A stretch of DNA of 64,000 nucleotides, from contig JAJEKV010000100.1 in assembly GCA_021234155.1 (NCBI GenBank), positions 2,330,116-2,394,115 on the forward strand. The letters run 5' to 3'. The notes below the pieces were generated by a model. The model saw only the letters and a list, made by a program, of their open reading frames with translations, searched no databases and had not been told where the DNA came from. This DNA comes from Isoetes taiwanensis (Eukaryota > Streptophyta > Lycopodiopsida > Isoetales > Isoetaceae). Position numbers and translations under genes: made by a program. Positions 24,920 through 35,627 of the stretch are shown piece after piece. The first letter of the stretch is position 1; each line of letters starts with the position of its first letter.

Positions 24920-25008
24920 CTCCACGGAGGCCAACGCAAGGTTTGAACCCATGACCAAATGAACACTTATTTTGGCATTACTAGGCCTATACCAACTCAC
25001 CACATTAA
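24920..25008 (-). repeat. tRNA-derived SINE head, family S1
   Basis: On the minus strand TGGTGAGTTGG (24992-25002) matches an RNA polymerase III A box and GGTTCAAACCT (24939-24949) matches a B box. The spacing fits a tRNA-like promoter. The sequence continues into CTCCGTGGAGACGTTAAAAT, the same 3' module found at 21700 and 56985. No functional tRNA fold or anticodon is claimed. Confidence 0.6.
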
Positions 25009-25276
25009 AAAATACAGTGGGAGATCTATTTTTTCATAGAGAACACATAGAAAATACATGGGGAGAGTCTTTTTTCCATAGAAATTACATAAGATATGGT
25101 GTCCATTCTAGAAGGAGCTCGCATGAAAATGACAAAAACCTCCCGATAGATAGGCTTCTCATTCATCTCAGCAGATTTTCTACAATGGTGGATAGTAGGT
25201 AGCCGCACATATGCGAACTACCCACGAAGAAAAAATAAAGGGAACGTCCAATTATACAACTTGGACCCATACAATG

Positions 25277-28200
25277 CACTACAAGAGAACGGTCGTTTCG
25301 CGTCAGAATAATCGTCAGGTGGTCTTCACAAAAAAGGAAGTGTTCAGGTTCTTCTTGCTGACGAATTAACTGACGAATTTTTTCTGACGCATAAGCGTCA
25401 GATTATGCGTCAGAAAAAACGTCAGATTTTTTGACGATTTTTCTGACGCATAAGCGTCAGCGTGTGCGTCAAACTTTCTGACAATTGTTCGTCAGGCAAT
25501 TCGTCACTAAAATCGTCAGGCAATTCGTCACTAAATTCGTCAGGAAATTCGTCATTAAAATCGTCAAGCAGTTTGTCAAAAAATTCGCCATAAAAATTGT
25601 CACATTTTTCGTCATTTTGTTTATTTTTTCTGCGTTATTTTTTTGTTAGTAGCTTATGTCAACAATGTCATTTTCTTTTTATTTTTTGAAGAGGGGCTAT
25701 TTGCATTTTGCATAGATTAGTGTGTTCTCTATTCTCTATTTACTCTTAGCTATAACGCTGCTCGAATGTAGCCTGCAAATTGTAAAAGAAATAAGTGTCT
25801 ATAAAATAAAAACTCCTTTATTTAAATGGATCGTAGTTATATATCAAGAATGAACACTCTTTACAAAAAATCATGCAACAAGAGCTGCATGAAACTACAT
25901 CATCAAGAAATCCAGAGCCTCTTTTTTACAGCCAATATTTACATGCCTGTTTTTTTATTATATTTCCTCTTCATCAATTTAATGCATTTTACTGATAATA
26001 CCTTCTACATCAGAATTGTACCGACAATTGCTAAGAACCGACAACCCAATAGTAATTATCAAGCACAAGGCGCCCTGCAATAGGATGAATTGGTGAATAC
26101 ATTTGATAGATCATCATAATATGAAGAAGAAGAATGATTACCTGCTAGAAGCTGCCTTCTTCACACGCTTATACAGCATGCACGTGGTTCAACCTCGAAT
26201 GGTACATGAATCCTTCTTTTCCTTGGACTCAGAAGCTGGTGATTGTGGAAGCAGATGCCTTGACTCTAGAGTATAAGAAAATTCTGTGGCTGTATTGATT
26301 CCATACTGAAAAGCGAAAGGATATGAAGGCATCAATTTCATTTCCTTTGAGTGTGGACTACTAATTACTAAGAGTCTGTTTTCTAAGACTGCGGACTGCC
26401 AATTACTGAAATCTGACCTTGTCTTTGAGCCGCCCACCCCATTGATCATTTTAAAGAGGGTGAGATTATCAACTGGAATCCCATTAGTTCCTTGGATACC
26501 TTGGAGACTCATCACAGGTTGATGGTAACTAGGTCTAGGAGCAATATAATCATCGTCACTATCATATGTCCTTCCAAAATCACCCACCATAGCACCTAAG
26601 ATCATCGCAAATAGCAAAGCCAAACCCTGTATTCAAATAGATAAAGCTCATAAGAACACGCAAATTTTGCCATGCCTCTGCCAACTAATAACTCAATAAA
26701 ACCCTACAAACATAGTTTTATTTATTAAAACAAGATAATCTGTTGTTTCGTTTTCACCCTTTATGATTAAAAGTTAGATTATGTGCATTTGGCTATGGCC
26801 AATTGCAACAGACTTCAAAAAGCAGCCATATGCTAAAGAAAGTGCATAAGATAGCTAAGATTGTATTTTATCATATCCCTTTACATACCTGTAGAATGAT
26901 CACCTCTATAGTGATCCACTTAGAAAATTATAAGTGCCCTTCTACAAAGTCTGTTATTGTACTGATCTCACCAATGGCATCTTTTGAAATGTCCTGCAAT
27001 AGATTGAAAAATATAATTCAATGAATGAAAGATAGTCAACAACATAACTGAATACAAACTGACTTCTTTCCAACTGTGGTCAAGGAAAAGAATTGCCGCT
27101 ACTGTTGCTTGCGCCATTAATAAAGAGCTACTGGACCAGAATACTGCAAAAACAGTGATTGATATCAATTGACATGTATAGTGAAACGAATAAAGCAACA
27201 TCACAGAATATATACACAACACAAACAGCAACCACTCGAAGCTTCAGCTGCAACATAGCCTGAAAAGGAAATAAGGCATACAAGTCTACTTACACCCATA
27301 AATACATAAATAAACCTGCAATGGAATAATATCCAATGTCAAGATTCAGATATGTCTTTAAATGCTAAACAAACCATATTAACAATCTTCAAAAGAATCT
27401 CCTTGTACAAGACTGCCATTCTGCAAGTAGGAACCATGTGTTTGCTGTTACTACTATTATCTGATGGGACCAGAAGGAAGTGCCCACTAATGGTTATACT
27501 TATCCAAGGAGATAAGCCCACCAAGCCCACGATCGATAACATCCAAGACGAGCTTTGCCATGCAAAGCATGAGGATGGTTTAAACATCTTTACTTGTGGT
27601 TCAAAGCAAGCTTCTACTACTAAGATGAAAATGGCCAGAATGAAAAAGCAAATGTTTTTCTATGTTAATAGTATTAATTTCAGGTTGAGCATATAAATAT
27701 TGAATGCATCAATGCAAAATGGAATGATTCTGTTAGCAGAACTGGCTGCCGGATAATGTGAACTCTTCCCAAGTATATGCTTTGACAGGTGAGAAAGGCG
27801 ATGGTAAATCCATAGTCATAGTAAAGGAGATGGTAAACCTGATTTTTTTGCTTCTTTTATCCGTGAATCATTTGCATTCCTCCATGTTCGATTTCCCCAA
27901 CTTCTATAAGTTGAATATCAAGTGTTCTTGAAATGTCATTTTGGCCACAGTACCTCTGCATCAGATTAAAAACTCTGTTCAAACTTCTATTTTGTGGCCG
28001 TTTTTAAAGAACCATCAAATCAGAGCAAAAATATGGACAAAATGCAACGAAAAGATTACCAATAGTGTATGAGCTTCTAGTCGATCGCCAAGCGACAGGG
28101 TTTTTTCAGAAACTGCGTACATCCGGCACTATTCTGTTGCAGCAATGCAGAGGTTCATCCTTAGCAGTTTCGTCAAGCAGTTCCATCATCTTCCTTGTGT

Positions 28201-28720
28201 GAGATTTGCCTATTCGGCATTGTAAGTTTCTGCCTTGTATCAAATATGGGTTTGCAGCAGCGCAAAGCTCCGCGCCCAGCAAATCCAGCCGAATCCGCTT
28301 ATTTGCCTTGTGCGAAAATAGAGCATCGAAATACCAAAACCCTAACCCTATTTCGTATACATTAGACCTACATGAACTTTAGAATTTTTTAATGACGATA
28401 TTTCTGACGTTTTTCTTGACGAAAATCCTGACGCAACTTCTGACGCATAACCTGACGAAAACCATTCGACGCATATTCTGACGTTTATATTGACGAAAAA
28501 TCTGACGATAACACTGACGTTAAATCTCTGACGATTAATTTGATGCATAGCCTGACGATTATTTCTGACGAATAATCTGACGAAATATCTGACGCAATAC
28601 CGTCAGAAAAATCGTCAGAAAAACATTCGTCAGAATACTCGTCAACATAAACGTCATGCAAAAATCTCTCTAAACAGTCTGACGATTTTTCTGACGCAGA
28701 ACCCTCATTCTCTTGTAGTG
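25277..28720. mobile_element. Complete non-autonomous CACTA (En/Spm) transposon carrying a tetraspanin gene
   Basis: The termini are CACTACAAGAGAA (25277-25289) and its exact inverse TTCTCTTGTAGTG (28708-28720). They are flanked by ATG on both sides (25274-25276 and 28721-28723), the 3-bp target duplication expected of CACTA elements. Subterminal regions (about 25295-25600 and 28385-28700) hold about 13 and 17 copies of CTGACG/CGTCAG, often as dyads like CTGACGCATAAGCGTCAG. These resemble TNPA-binding subterminal repeats of En/Spm. No transposase is recognisable in the 3.4 kb, so movement would need a helper. The interior holds a captured host gene on the minus strand. Confidence 0.93.
26189..27315 (-). 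pseudogene. Captured tetraspanin gene fragment (tetraspanin-18/TOM2A-like)
   Basis: Minus-strand exons with GT-AG borders are 27294-27315 (FIYVFMG), 27218-27259 (YVAAEASSGCCLC in one frame, the tetraspanin AAE-x-x-x-GCCLCC block), 27064-27143 (FWSSSSLLMAQATVAAILF then DHSWKE, third membrane segment), 26889-26993 (DISKDAIGEISTITDFVEGH, then a TAA stop, then FSKWITIEVIILQ) and 26189-26626. The last exon starts GLALLFAMILGAMVGDFGRT (fourth membrane segment) and continues YDSDDDY-x-x-PRP to a tail with YGINTATEFSYTLES and a C-terminal CTIRG. This matches the plant tetraspanin-18/19/20 group of small four-pass membrane proteins. The N-terminal exons are not found, one exon has a stop and phases do not all close, so it is probably not functional. 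Confidence 0.72.
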
Positions 28721-28724
28721 ATGC

Positions 28725-29265
28725 TAATAGATGTTTGTTTATGTACCTGCCGAAAGCTTATCACCGGGATTAAAAAACCCCGCCCTTTCGGGTTTTCGAG
28801 GAAAAACCCTAGTGATAAGCCTTCGACAAGGGGCTTGGACAAACGTAAGGCTAAGAATTCGCTCCCAAAAAAATCCACGAATGGAGAAGTCGAAGCCGCT
28901 GCCGCTTGCCAACCTGTACCTGCACAACACCAACACGAGAACAAATGTGACAAAACAAACCTCCCAAAGTGGAGGGGCTGATCACGCGTGCCACGCGACA
29001 ATAAAATAAAAACCTCTTCAAATAGAGGGGCTGGTCACGCGTGCCAGGCGACAAATACATTAAACAATTAAGGGGGGGAGGGTGGGTTACAAAGAAAAGA
29101 GAATAGAGTACTGCTGAGAGAGAAGAGGAAGCGCCGATGAGACGTCAAAGAAGAACCCCGCCTAATATAGCGATCAACCAGAGAAGGCATGCATGCATGC
29201 AAGACATGCATGCTCGCTCCTTCTAGAATGTCGATCCGAGGGCTCGGATCGATGGCATTAGAAAA
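28725..29265 (-). repeat. Dispersed repeat family R, reverse copy
   Basis: Reverse complement of the 39975-40845 segment in gene order. Shared blocks are CTTATCAC...AAAAAACCC...CGGGTTTTCGAGG, then GGGGCTTGGACAAA, CACGCGTGCCACGCGAC, ATGCATGCATGC and finally TCTAGAATG with GATCCGAG. It begins immediately after the CACTA right end. A second GGTCACGCGTGCCAGGCGAC at 29032 shows internal duplication. Class unknown. Confidence 0.6.
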
Positions 29266-29594
29266 TACATAGGATATTGTGTTTATTAGAAATTACATAG
29301 GATATGGTGTCTTATTTTAAAAAAGCTATCTTTGAAAAAAGCTATGGGGTAAATATTGATGTATTAAAAAACGGGGGGGGGGGAGGAGGGATCTATTTTT
29401 TCGTGTATGTATACATAGAAAATGCATAGTTATAGTGTGCATTAGAAAATACATAGGATATGGTGCAATTAGTCATGATTTGTGCTCCATGATATTGGAG
29501 CTAGAAACATGTTTGTAGGCAAGTACACTTATTGCATGTTTGATCACATATGAACAAAGGTATAGTAATATGATATGATGCTTGAAAGTTATTC

Positions 29595-30065
29595 ATTTTC
29601 GACCTTCTCGGACCTACAGTTCTTAGACCCTTTCTCGACTGAAAGGCTCTCACAACTGCATTTTTCACTCTGAGCTGCCTTTCTCAATTCGTGAGTCCAG
29701 AAAGGACCTCAGACCTGCGTTTTTCATTTTGAAGGGCCTCAGAACTGCATTTTTCACTTTGAGCTGCCTTTCTCGATTGGCTCAGACCTGTGTTTTTAAC
29801 TTTGACTTGCCTCGGGCGCATTTTTCACTCGAGCGCCTGCCTGTCGAGAAAGGGCCTCAGACCTGTATTTTTCATTTTGAAAAGCCTCAAACCTGCGTTC
29901 TACACTTTGAAGGGCCTCAATAGTGCATTTTTCACTCTGAGCTGCACTCGAGAAAGGGCCTCAGGCCTGTATTTTTCACTTTGAAGGGCCTCAAAACTGT
30001 GTTTTCACTCTGAGCTACCTTTCTCGACTAAGGACCTCAGACCTGCATTTCTCACTCTAAGCTGT
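29595..30065 (+). repeat. Minisatellite with GGCCTCAGACCTGCATTTTTCA-like units
   Basis: Roughly ten degenerate units alternate between GCCTCAGACCTG-x-x-TTTTTCA-TTTTGAAGG and CTGAGCTGCCTTTCTCGA. The compound period is about 70-80 bp. Open frames across it (for example 29729-29923) simply repeat FFTL/VFHFE and are not genes. Confidence 0.85.
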
Positions 30066-30136
30066 CTTCCTTGAATAACTTGATTATGTGTGCTACAGTC
30101 CTTATCCTGACTAGATTAACTGCTCAGGAGCAATAG

Positions 30137-30460
30137 AAAGTCTCGTTCATTGACGAAAGGAGACGAGACGAGGGTGATGAAATTAGTTGGACAGGCCAGG
30201 TTGTGGCCAATGAAGCACCTCCTCGTACAGGTTTTTATCGTCTTCAAGTTTCTCTCGTGGCTTGGAATAGGTTGAAGGGGGCTCCACATCTTGTTCTTAT
30301 TAGATGGTCCGTACACGAAAAGGGTGTAATCATTGTGACTGCACGGCCACCAGGTCTCTTTGACCATTGTAAAATACAATGTTATGAAATTATTTATGAA
30401 AAAAATTCAGTGCAGACTAGCACTTTGTTTACAGGAAGAAAGCATTTGTATTGGCTTTAG
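30137..30460 (+). CDS. Unrecognised open reading frame
   Basis: The frame is open from about 30137 (no ATG) and from an alternative GTG/ATG context at about 30203. It reads ISWTGQVVANEAPPRTGFYR, LQVSLVAWNRL, PHLVLIRWSVHEKGVIIVTA then RPPGLFDHCKIQ. The composition is protein-like, but I do not recognise a family and no splice partners are evident. It could be a retroelement or host-gene exon fragment. Confidence that it is a gene is low. Confidence 0.2.
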   Translation, partial: KVSFIDERRRDEGDEISWTGQVVANEAPPRTGFYRLQVSLVAWNRLKGAPHLVLIRWSVHEKGVIIVTARPPGLFDHCKIQCYEIIYEKNSVQTSTLFTGRKHLYWL

Positions 30461-30479
30461 CTGTGGTTTTTACCTTCTC

Positions 30480-31610
30480 GACTTGCTAACTGCAAAAAAG
30501 AGACCACGTAATTTTCCGTAGTTTTTTTTTCACACAAGAACAAAACCTCTTCGAAAGCAATAAGAGCATTTCAAAAGTTCCACACATCTTTTTGGGTCAA
30601 TACCACTTTAATCAAAGGCGGCTTCTCTGCATTTTCTGTTGTGATAGTTAGTGTGTACAAGATCAAGGCAAAAGGCTTGCTCTCTTCGTAGACTTTACAA
30701 AAGGCAATCTATTTATTTCACCAAGCATGCAACCTTCAAAAATATATTTTAAGTCCTTATTTCTTGGCAATCAATCCAACCTTTAATAGCCGAGTACTTT
30801 ATGTTGTTACAATGAGTATGAGCCAACCTATTATGCCAAATTTATGTTTCAGATACATATAAAGCATTGATACTGTCGCATTTCATGTTTTCCTGTTGAA
30901 ATAAGTTACCAACACACCTTGCATAAAATTTTGATACGTTCCCAAGGTAAATAGTACATGCTTTAGAGTCAAACACCATCTTGTAGCCTAAGTTGACAAT
31001 CTGACTAACAAAAATGAGATTCTTGATGAGTGTTGGTACACATAACACATTTTCTATGTCTACTACATGTCCTTGAAGATCTATTAATTGCATTAGTCCT
31101 TTCCCTTTGATGGATTGTAGTTCTCTTTGCTTGGATATTCTTGGAGTATGCACCTCCCATGTTCTTGAACAGGTCAATGGCTTGAACTACTAATCTCTCA
31201 GCTCCACTATTAACTACAAGAACATTAGACTTAGTATTAGCTTCTTTTCTATCAAGAATAGACAATGCAAGTTTTAACTCATCTTCATCTTCTAGTTCAT
31301 CTTTCTCCATCTTTTATATATCTCTTGCAATAAATGTTCCACCATGCCTTTTTCCATCCCATACTCTGTTTGCATTTCCTCTTCCTCATCTGTCAATATT
31401 TTCTTTTTCCTTACCTTTGTTGTAATTTCTTGGTGTTGGGCTACATAACCTTTACCTCCACAAGTGAAGCTTTTGAATTTTCCATTTAATTTTGGATAAT
31501 TATTCTTAAAGTGTTCTGATTCATGACAATAAAAGTAAGTGCTCTTCTCATTATTCTTTTTGTCAGCATATCAATATTGTTAATTTGGGATTTTTCGGTT
31601 TGAAAGAAAA
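30480..31610 (-). pseudogene. Ty1/copia gag-pol remnant (zinc knuckle, protease region, GAG pre-integrase)
   Basis: On the minus strand, TYFYCHESEHFKNNYPKL (about 31535) is a decayed CCHC knuckle. VVNSGAERLVVQAIDLF (about 31210) is a protease-like region. It is followed by LIDLQGHVVDIENVLCVPTL, IKNLIFVSQIVNLGYKMVFD and TIYLGNVSKFYARCVGNLF (about 31080-30890). These are standard copia protease and GAG pre-integrase blocks. Degenerate integrase-like sequence continues to about 30480. Stops and frameshifts abound. Confidence 0.8.
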
Positions 31611-31954
31611 TGTTTTTGGAATTTTCTTAAGGTGATTTCCCTATGCTTTCATGGGATTTGGCAGCCGGAAGAAATTTCCGTTTTCCAAAAATCAGAAAAA
31701 AATAAGTTTTATGATTCAAATATTTTGCAGTGCCCCTTTCTCTCGCATGCATCCAAAATGTGCACTGGAAGGTGGTGCATGCATATTTGAGGATGGCTTC
31801 TAGGCTAGATGTATAAGTGAGCATACGATTGCCTGCAATGGACCGCAAGACGAATGGGAACAAGTTGCAGCTCCTTAGGTTTTTACCGGCTTATTTGGCT
31901 TATTTGGTCTGTTTAAAATTCTTGCTCACAGGAAATTCAGGTTTTCAAGAAGCC

Positions 31955-32205
31955 CATAGATGAAACAATAACAGGGGGTTCCAGGGGAATTTGATATGGA
32001 TGTAAAAATGACAATTCCTATAACCGTAGACCATATATCCCTAACACATGCTAAGGTGCCCAGAGGCCGCAACATACGGTCTAACTGTGGTAGTCCAGGG
32101 TGCACCTCTTTTACGACATGTAGCACAAGGTGGTTCCAAGGGGATTTGATATGGATTTAAAAGTGACAATTCCTATAACCGTAGACCACATATCCCTAAA
32201 ACATG
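31955..32205. repeat. SINE-like repeat family S2, tandem copies
   Basis: The phrase GGTTCCA-GGGGA-TTTGATATGGAT followed by AATTCCTATAACCGTAGACC occurs twice (about 31976-32035 and 32130-32195). The intervening GGTGCCCAGAGGCC, ATACGGTCT and TAGTCCAGGGTGCACCTC blocks match 33810-33900. A related copy lies at 42113-42185. Confidence 0.6.
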
Positions 32206-32248
32206 TTATAAAAAAAAAAACATAGATTCAAGAAGATAGAAAATAATT

Positions 32249-33690
32249 TTTTTTTTTTTGAAGAATATAAGAATATATTAAACCACTAGAATGCGATCAA
32301 GTACAATGATAAGTGTGGTGCTAAGAAATGAAGCGCCCATCATGATCCATAATCTGTAGGAATGTCGACCAAATTTCCTGCTTAACTGTGCCAGACAAGC
32401 TTGAGACTTGGTAAGCCTGCCACAACTTATGCCTCAAGATCGGAACCAACCGAAAAGGGCTAAGCACTGCATTCTGAAAGACCTTCGCTCTCTGTCTTTT
32501 CCAAATCAGCCATAAAAGCCAAGCTCTGCATAAATGAAACGCCTGCCGCTTGGCCACTGCCCACCTGCTAGGAAGGACTCCCAAGAGAATCTTCTGACTG
32601 CATAGTGAAGTCCCAAAGACGGCTCTCACCCAGGACCAAGTTGCCCCTACCTCTGTGCATAGGACAAAGCAGTGCTCAATGGTCTCACGTCGCCTCCCAC
32701 ATAAAGGGCATGTTTTCGCTACCTGAGGGTTGAACCTGTGGACTCGGACATTCACCCTGAGGCTACGGTGCAAGATCTGCCACAAAAGGGTACGGATTTT
32801 AGGAGGAGGCAATGTATTCCACGCCCACTTCCATATGGCGGGCCACTTACTCCCTGGAAGCTTAAGCGACCACTTGTCCGAAGGCGACAACCTGAAGCGC
32901 TAGGAGCCCATAAGCAGATGCTACAAACTGAGATGCATCAAGTCCACTATGCGACTTCCAAACGCGATTGACTTGAGAAGACAACTGCAATGGAATAGCA
33001 TTGGCAATTATGGCCAAGTCCGTATGTCCCACCGTCGAAGGCCAAATCTCTCCCTAAAAAACTCCCACGACGCCAGATGACCCTCCCAATACCAGTCATG
33101 GATGGATGTTACCCATGCAGCAATCCATCGGCGCTGAGTACGTGGGTGTAGGGAAGAGGCCAAGGGAGATGCAGAGTCCAAGGGTACCCAGAGAAAGGGC
33201 GATGAGGCTACCATACACCTGCTAGGGTCCAATGAAAAGAGAACCTTGACCACCTTCCAGGCCTTCAGGAGACCCTTAAGAAAAGACGAAGCATGAGGGA
33301 ATGGCCGCAAATCCTCAAACAGAGCCCACGACAACTGAGCCGGAATAGCTGGCTTCCTAAACACAATAGAGTGACGAAGCGACTGTGGCAACCGAGCCAA
33401 ACCTGGGGATTGTTGCTCCTGCAACAACTGCCAGATGAATTTCGACACCAGAACCTTCGTGTGCAACGACACATCAAACATACCCAAGCCCCCTGCCTGT
33501 CTGGGACGCACACACTTCCACCATGCGACCTTCAACTGTAGCCCCCTCCTCATTCCCTCCCCAAACAAAATTGCGAATGGTGTCATCCCACTCCTTAACC
33601 ACATACATTAGCTCACTGGGTATATTGGTTAAAGTAGTTTTATTAAGACATTGAATTATTTTGGTAGAGGTTCTAGCCCGCATATTTCAT
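32249..33690 (-). pseudogene. 5'-truncated LINE ORF2 3' end with zf-RVT domain
   Basis: Minus-strand reading runs from about 33690 (RNFVWGGNEEG) through MWLRSGMTPFAILFGEGMRR, KVAWWKCVRPRQAGGLGMFD (both before 33500) and further RT C-terminal sequence. A 189-codon segment at 32890-32321 contains PPPKIRTLLWQILHRSLRVN and CPLCGRRRETIEHCFVLC. The C-x2-C...H-x3-C pattern is the reverse-transcriptase zinc-binding (zf-RVT) domain of plant L1-like LINEs. A poly-T run at about 32250-32262 corresponds to the poly-A tail. Two long open segments remain, but frames change between them. Confidence 0.85.
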
Positions 33691-33990
33691 ATTCTAAAAG
33701 CTTAGGTAAAGCCGTATAGAGGTTCGATATTCCCTCAAAACCTTAGGCGAACTCGTATATCATATTTCAAAATCATAGGTGCCTCCAATCATATATGACC
33801 ATTAAGCGAAACGAGAGGTGCCCAGAGGCCCCAAGATACGGTCTGGGCCATAGGATCAATGGATCCGACGACTGTGGTAATCCAGGGTGCACCTCGTTTA
33901 GAATATGTAGCACAATGCAAAGCTCTTGCCCGAGCCCCTTTTTCTGAGCAGGGGTGTTTATCCCCTTTAACGGGGCAGACAAGGTTCCTC
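33606..33990 (+). repeat. SINE family S2 copy with tRNA-like head
   Basis: TTAGCTCACTGGGTATATTGG (about 33608) and GGTTCTAGCCC (about 33668) correspond to the A- and B-box regions of the better copy at 43748. They are followed by the family's TTTCATATT...TTAGG and GGTGCCCAGAGGCC...CAGGGTGCACCTCG blocks. The promoter boxes are diverged. It lies directly at the 5'-truncated end of the neighbouring LINE. Confidence 0.55.
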
Positions 33991-33999
33991 ATCCGTAAA

Positions 34000-35160
34000 C
34001 TACCGGCAGTAAAAAATTACTGGGGTTTCTAGGCGGCGTTAGTTCCAACGCCGCCACAAGTTCACAACAGCATTAAAATACACTTGCTCAATCATATTAA
34101 ATTTCAGTGTTACAGATATTTCACTATTTCAAATCAAAGATCAAGATCAATGATCAGAATATACGGCTGGCGACTATGGTCTTTTGTAAGATCATCTGCT
34201 TCCTTTGGGCATCCACACAGAGCAGATCTTGCTTCCTTTGCTGCTCTTGGCATTGGCCTGCCACTCTTCTGCCACCATCAACGAGATTCTTGGCGAAAAA
34301 TCCACGAGATTGAAAAATGGGTATATAGAACAAGATTTTGCACAAGAACAAGATTTTGCATAAAAAATTGAAACAGGAAAAAGGGCATCCATCACCTCAA
34401 CCGCAAGAGGTAAAGATCTGACAAGAAGGCAGCAAGGAGCAGCTGACGAAATAAATTCATGGAGACCTCCAACAAACACAACAAAAAATCCCAGATGAAT
34501 CAAAATACCAAATCAATCGGCCACGAAGATGGAGCAGCAGCAAAGAGGCCGGAAGCGGACAACGACGCCCTTCTTGGTGGGCTATGCGATATCCTCAGGT
34601 CTGCTATCCATAATAAACAAATACGCGCCCCTCCATTTTCCATATCCGACCTTGCTAACAACTCTGTAGTACGCAACCAACGCAGCCGGAAGATCCAGGA
34701 GATTCTTGGCGAAAAATGGGTATACAGAACAAAATTTTGCAGGATTGCACCATTTTTACAGACACACCACCGTAAACCTACAAAAAATCAAAGATATTAG
34801 AAGCATCTTCTTGAAACTTGGAGAACAGAAGAAAAATAGAAGAAAACAAAAAATTTACCACAGAAGCTCCAAAACTTCCCCAAATCTAACAAAAACTCGC
34901 TCAAACTGGAGCTCCGATCTCCAGGAGCTCAGAAAACACGACTTAGAAGGAAGCGCCTCGCTAACGCCAAAGATCACCGTCGCCGAAACTCTAGAAGCTC
35001 GCCATAGCTGAGGTCGGAAAGGAGGAAAGTAAAAGAAAGAAAAAAATATCTTTTTTTTGGGGTTGCCGGAATTTTTGACTGTCAGTGGCTTACGTGAGGG
35101 AGCCGCCTGGTTCTCAGGGTACCGGCGGCGCCGCTGCCGGAAACCCCTCCAACCAGGCGG
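34000..35160. other. Unassigned; possible degenerate transposable element
   Basis: A pair of related phrases, TCTTGGCGAAAAAT...GGGTATA-AGAACAA, occurs at about 34291-34345 and 34703-34745. Near the edges GGGGTTTC (34021) and GAAACCCC (about 35140), each beside GGCGGCG-rich DNA, are inversely related, which could be remnants of terminal repeats. Open frames (for example 34459-34800) show no domain. Confidence 0.3.
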
Positions 35161-35169
35161 TCCCTAGCA

Positions 35170-35305
35170 CATAGCTAGATTATCAGAGGTTCTTTCAGGC
35201 TGTAGATGGATTATCAGAGGTTTGGCAGGCTGTAGATGGGTTATCAGAGGTTTGGGCGGCTGTAGATCGATTATCAGAGGTTCGGCAGCTTGGATTATCA
35301 ACACG
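35170..35305. repeat. Four-copy tandem repeat, unit about 36 bp
   Basis: GATTATCAGAGGTT followed by a GGCAGGCTGTAGATG-type half occurs four times with small changes, about 300 bp upstream of the PDCD5 start codon. The reverse reading repeats PLIIHLQP, a by-product. Confidence 0.9.
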
Positions 35306-35489
35306 CCTGGCTTAGGAGGTTGAATCGTGCACACCACTGTCCCTCCCCACGAGTTTGCTTGCCTGCTATGCCCTATCACAGGGCAGGAATCAACGGCCAG
35401 GAATGCCTTGATCCAAAAGCCTGCCGGATGAATCATGCACGTCCAAAAATAATCGCTTAATATCTTGGACTTTTCTTTCACAACAATAT

Positions 35490-35506
35490 ACACAATATAT
35501 AGTATA
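35490..35506 (+). promoter_or_regulatory. Possible TATA element of PDCD5
   Basis: ACAATATATAGTATATAC lies about 125-140 bp upstream of the ATG at 35628, a plausible distance for a TATA box and 5' UTR. There is no independent support. Confidence 0.3.
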
Positions 35507-35627
35507 TACCAAGTTAAAACATATATACGGAAGGTAGTAAAAGAGTATACAGTGCCCAAACAATTATCGTGCAAACATTGCTTGATAGTTCTCGTCGTCG
35601 GATCACTTCGACGCCTACATCGCAGCT

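Noticed and set aside
24920-25008. Genuine tRNA gene
   Set aside because: A and B boxes are present, but no complete cloverleaf or acceptor stem could be drawn, and the 3' module is shared with other SINE copies.
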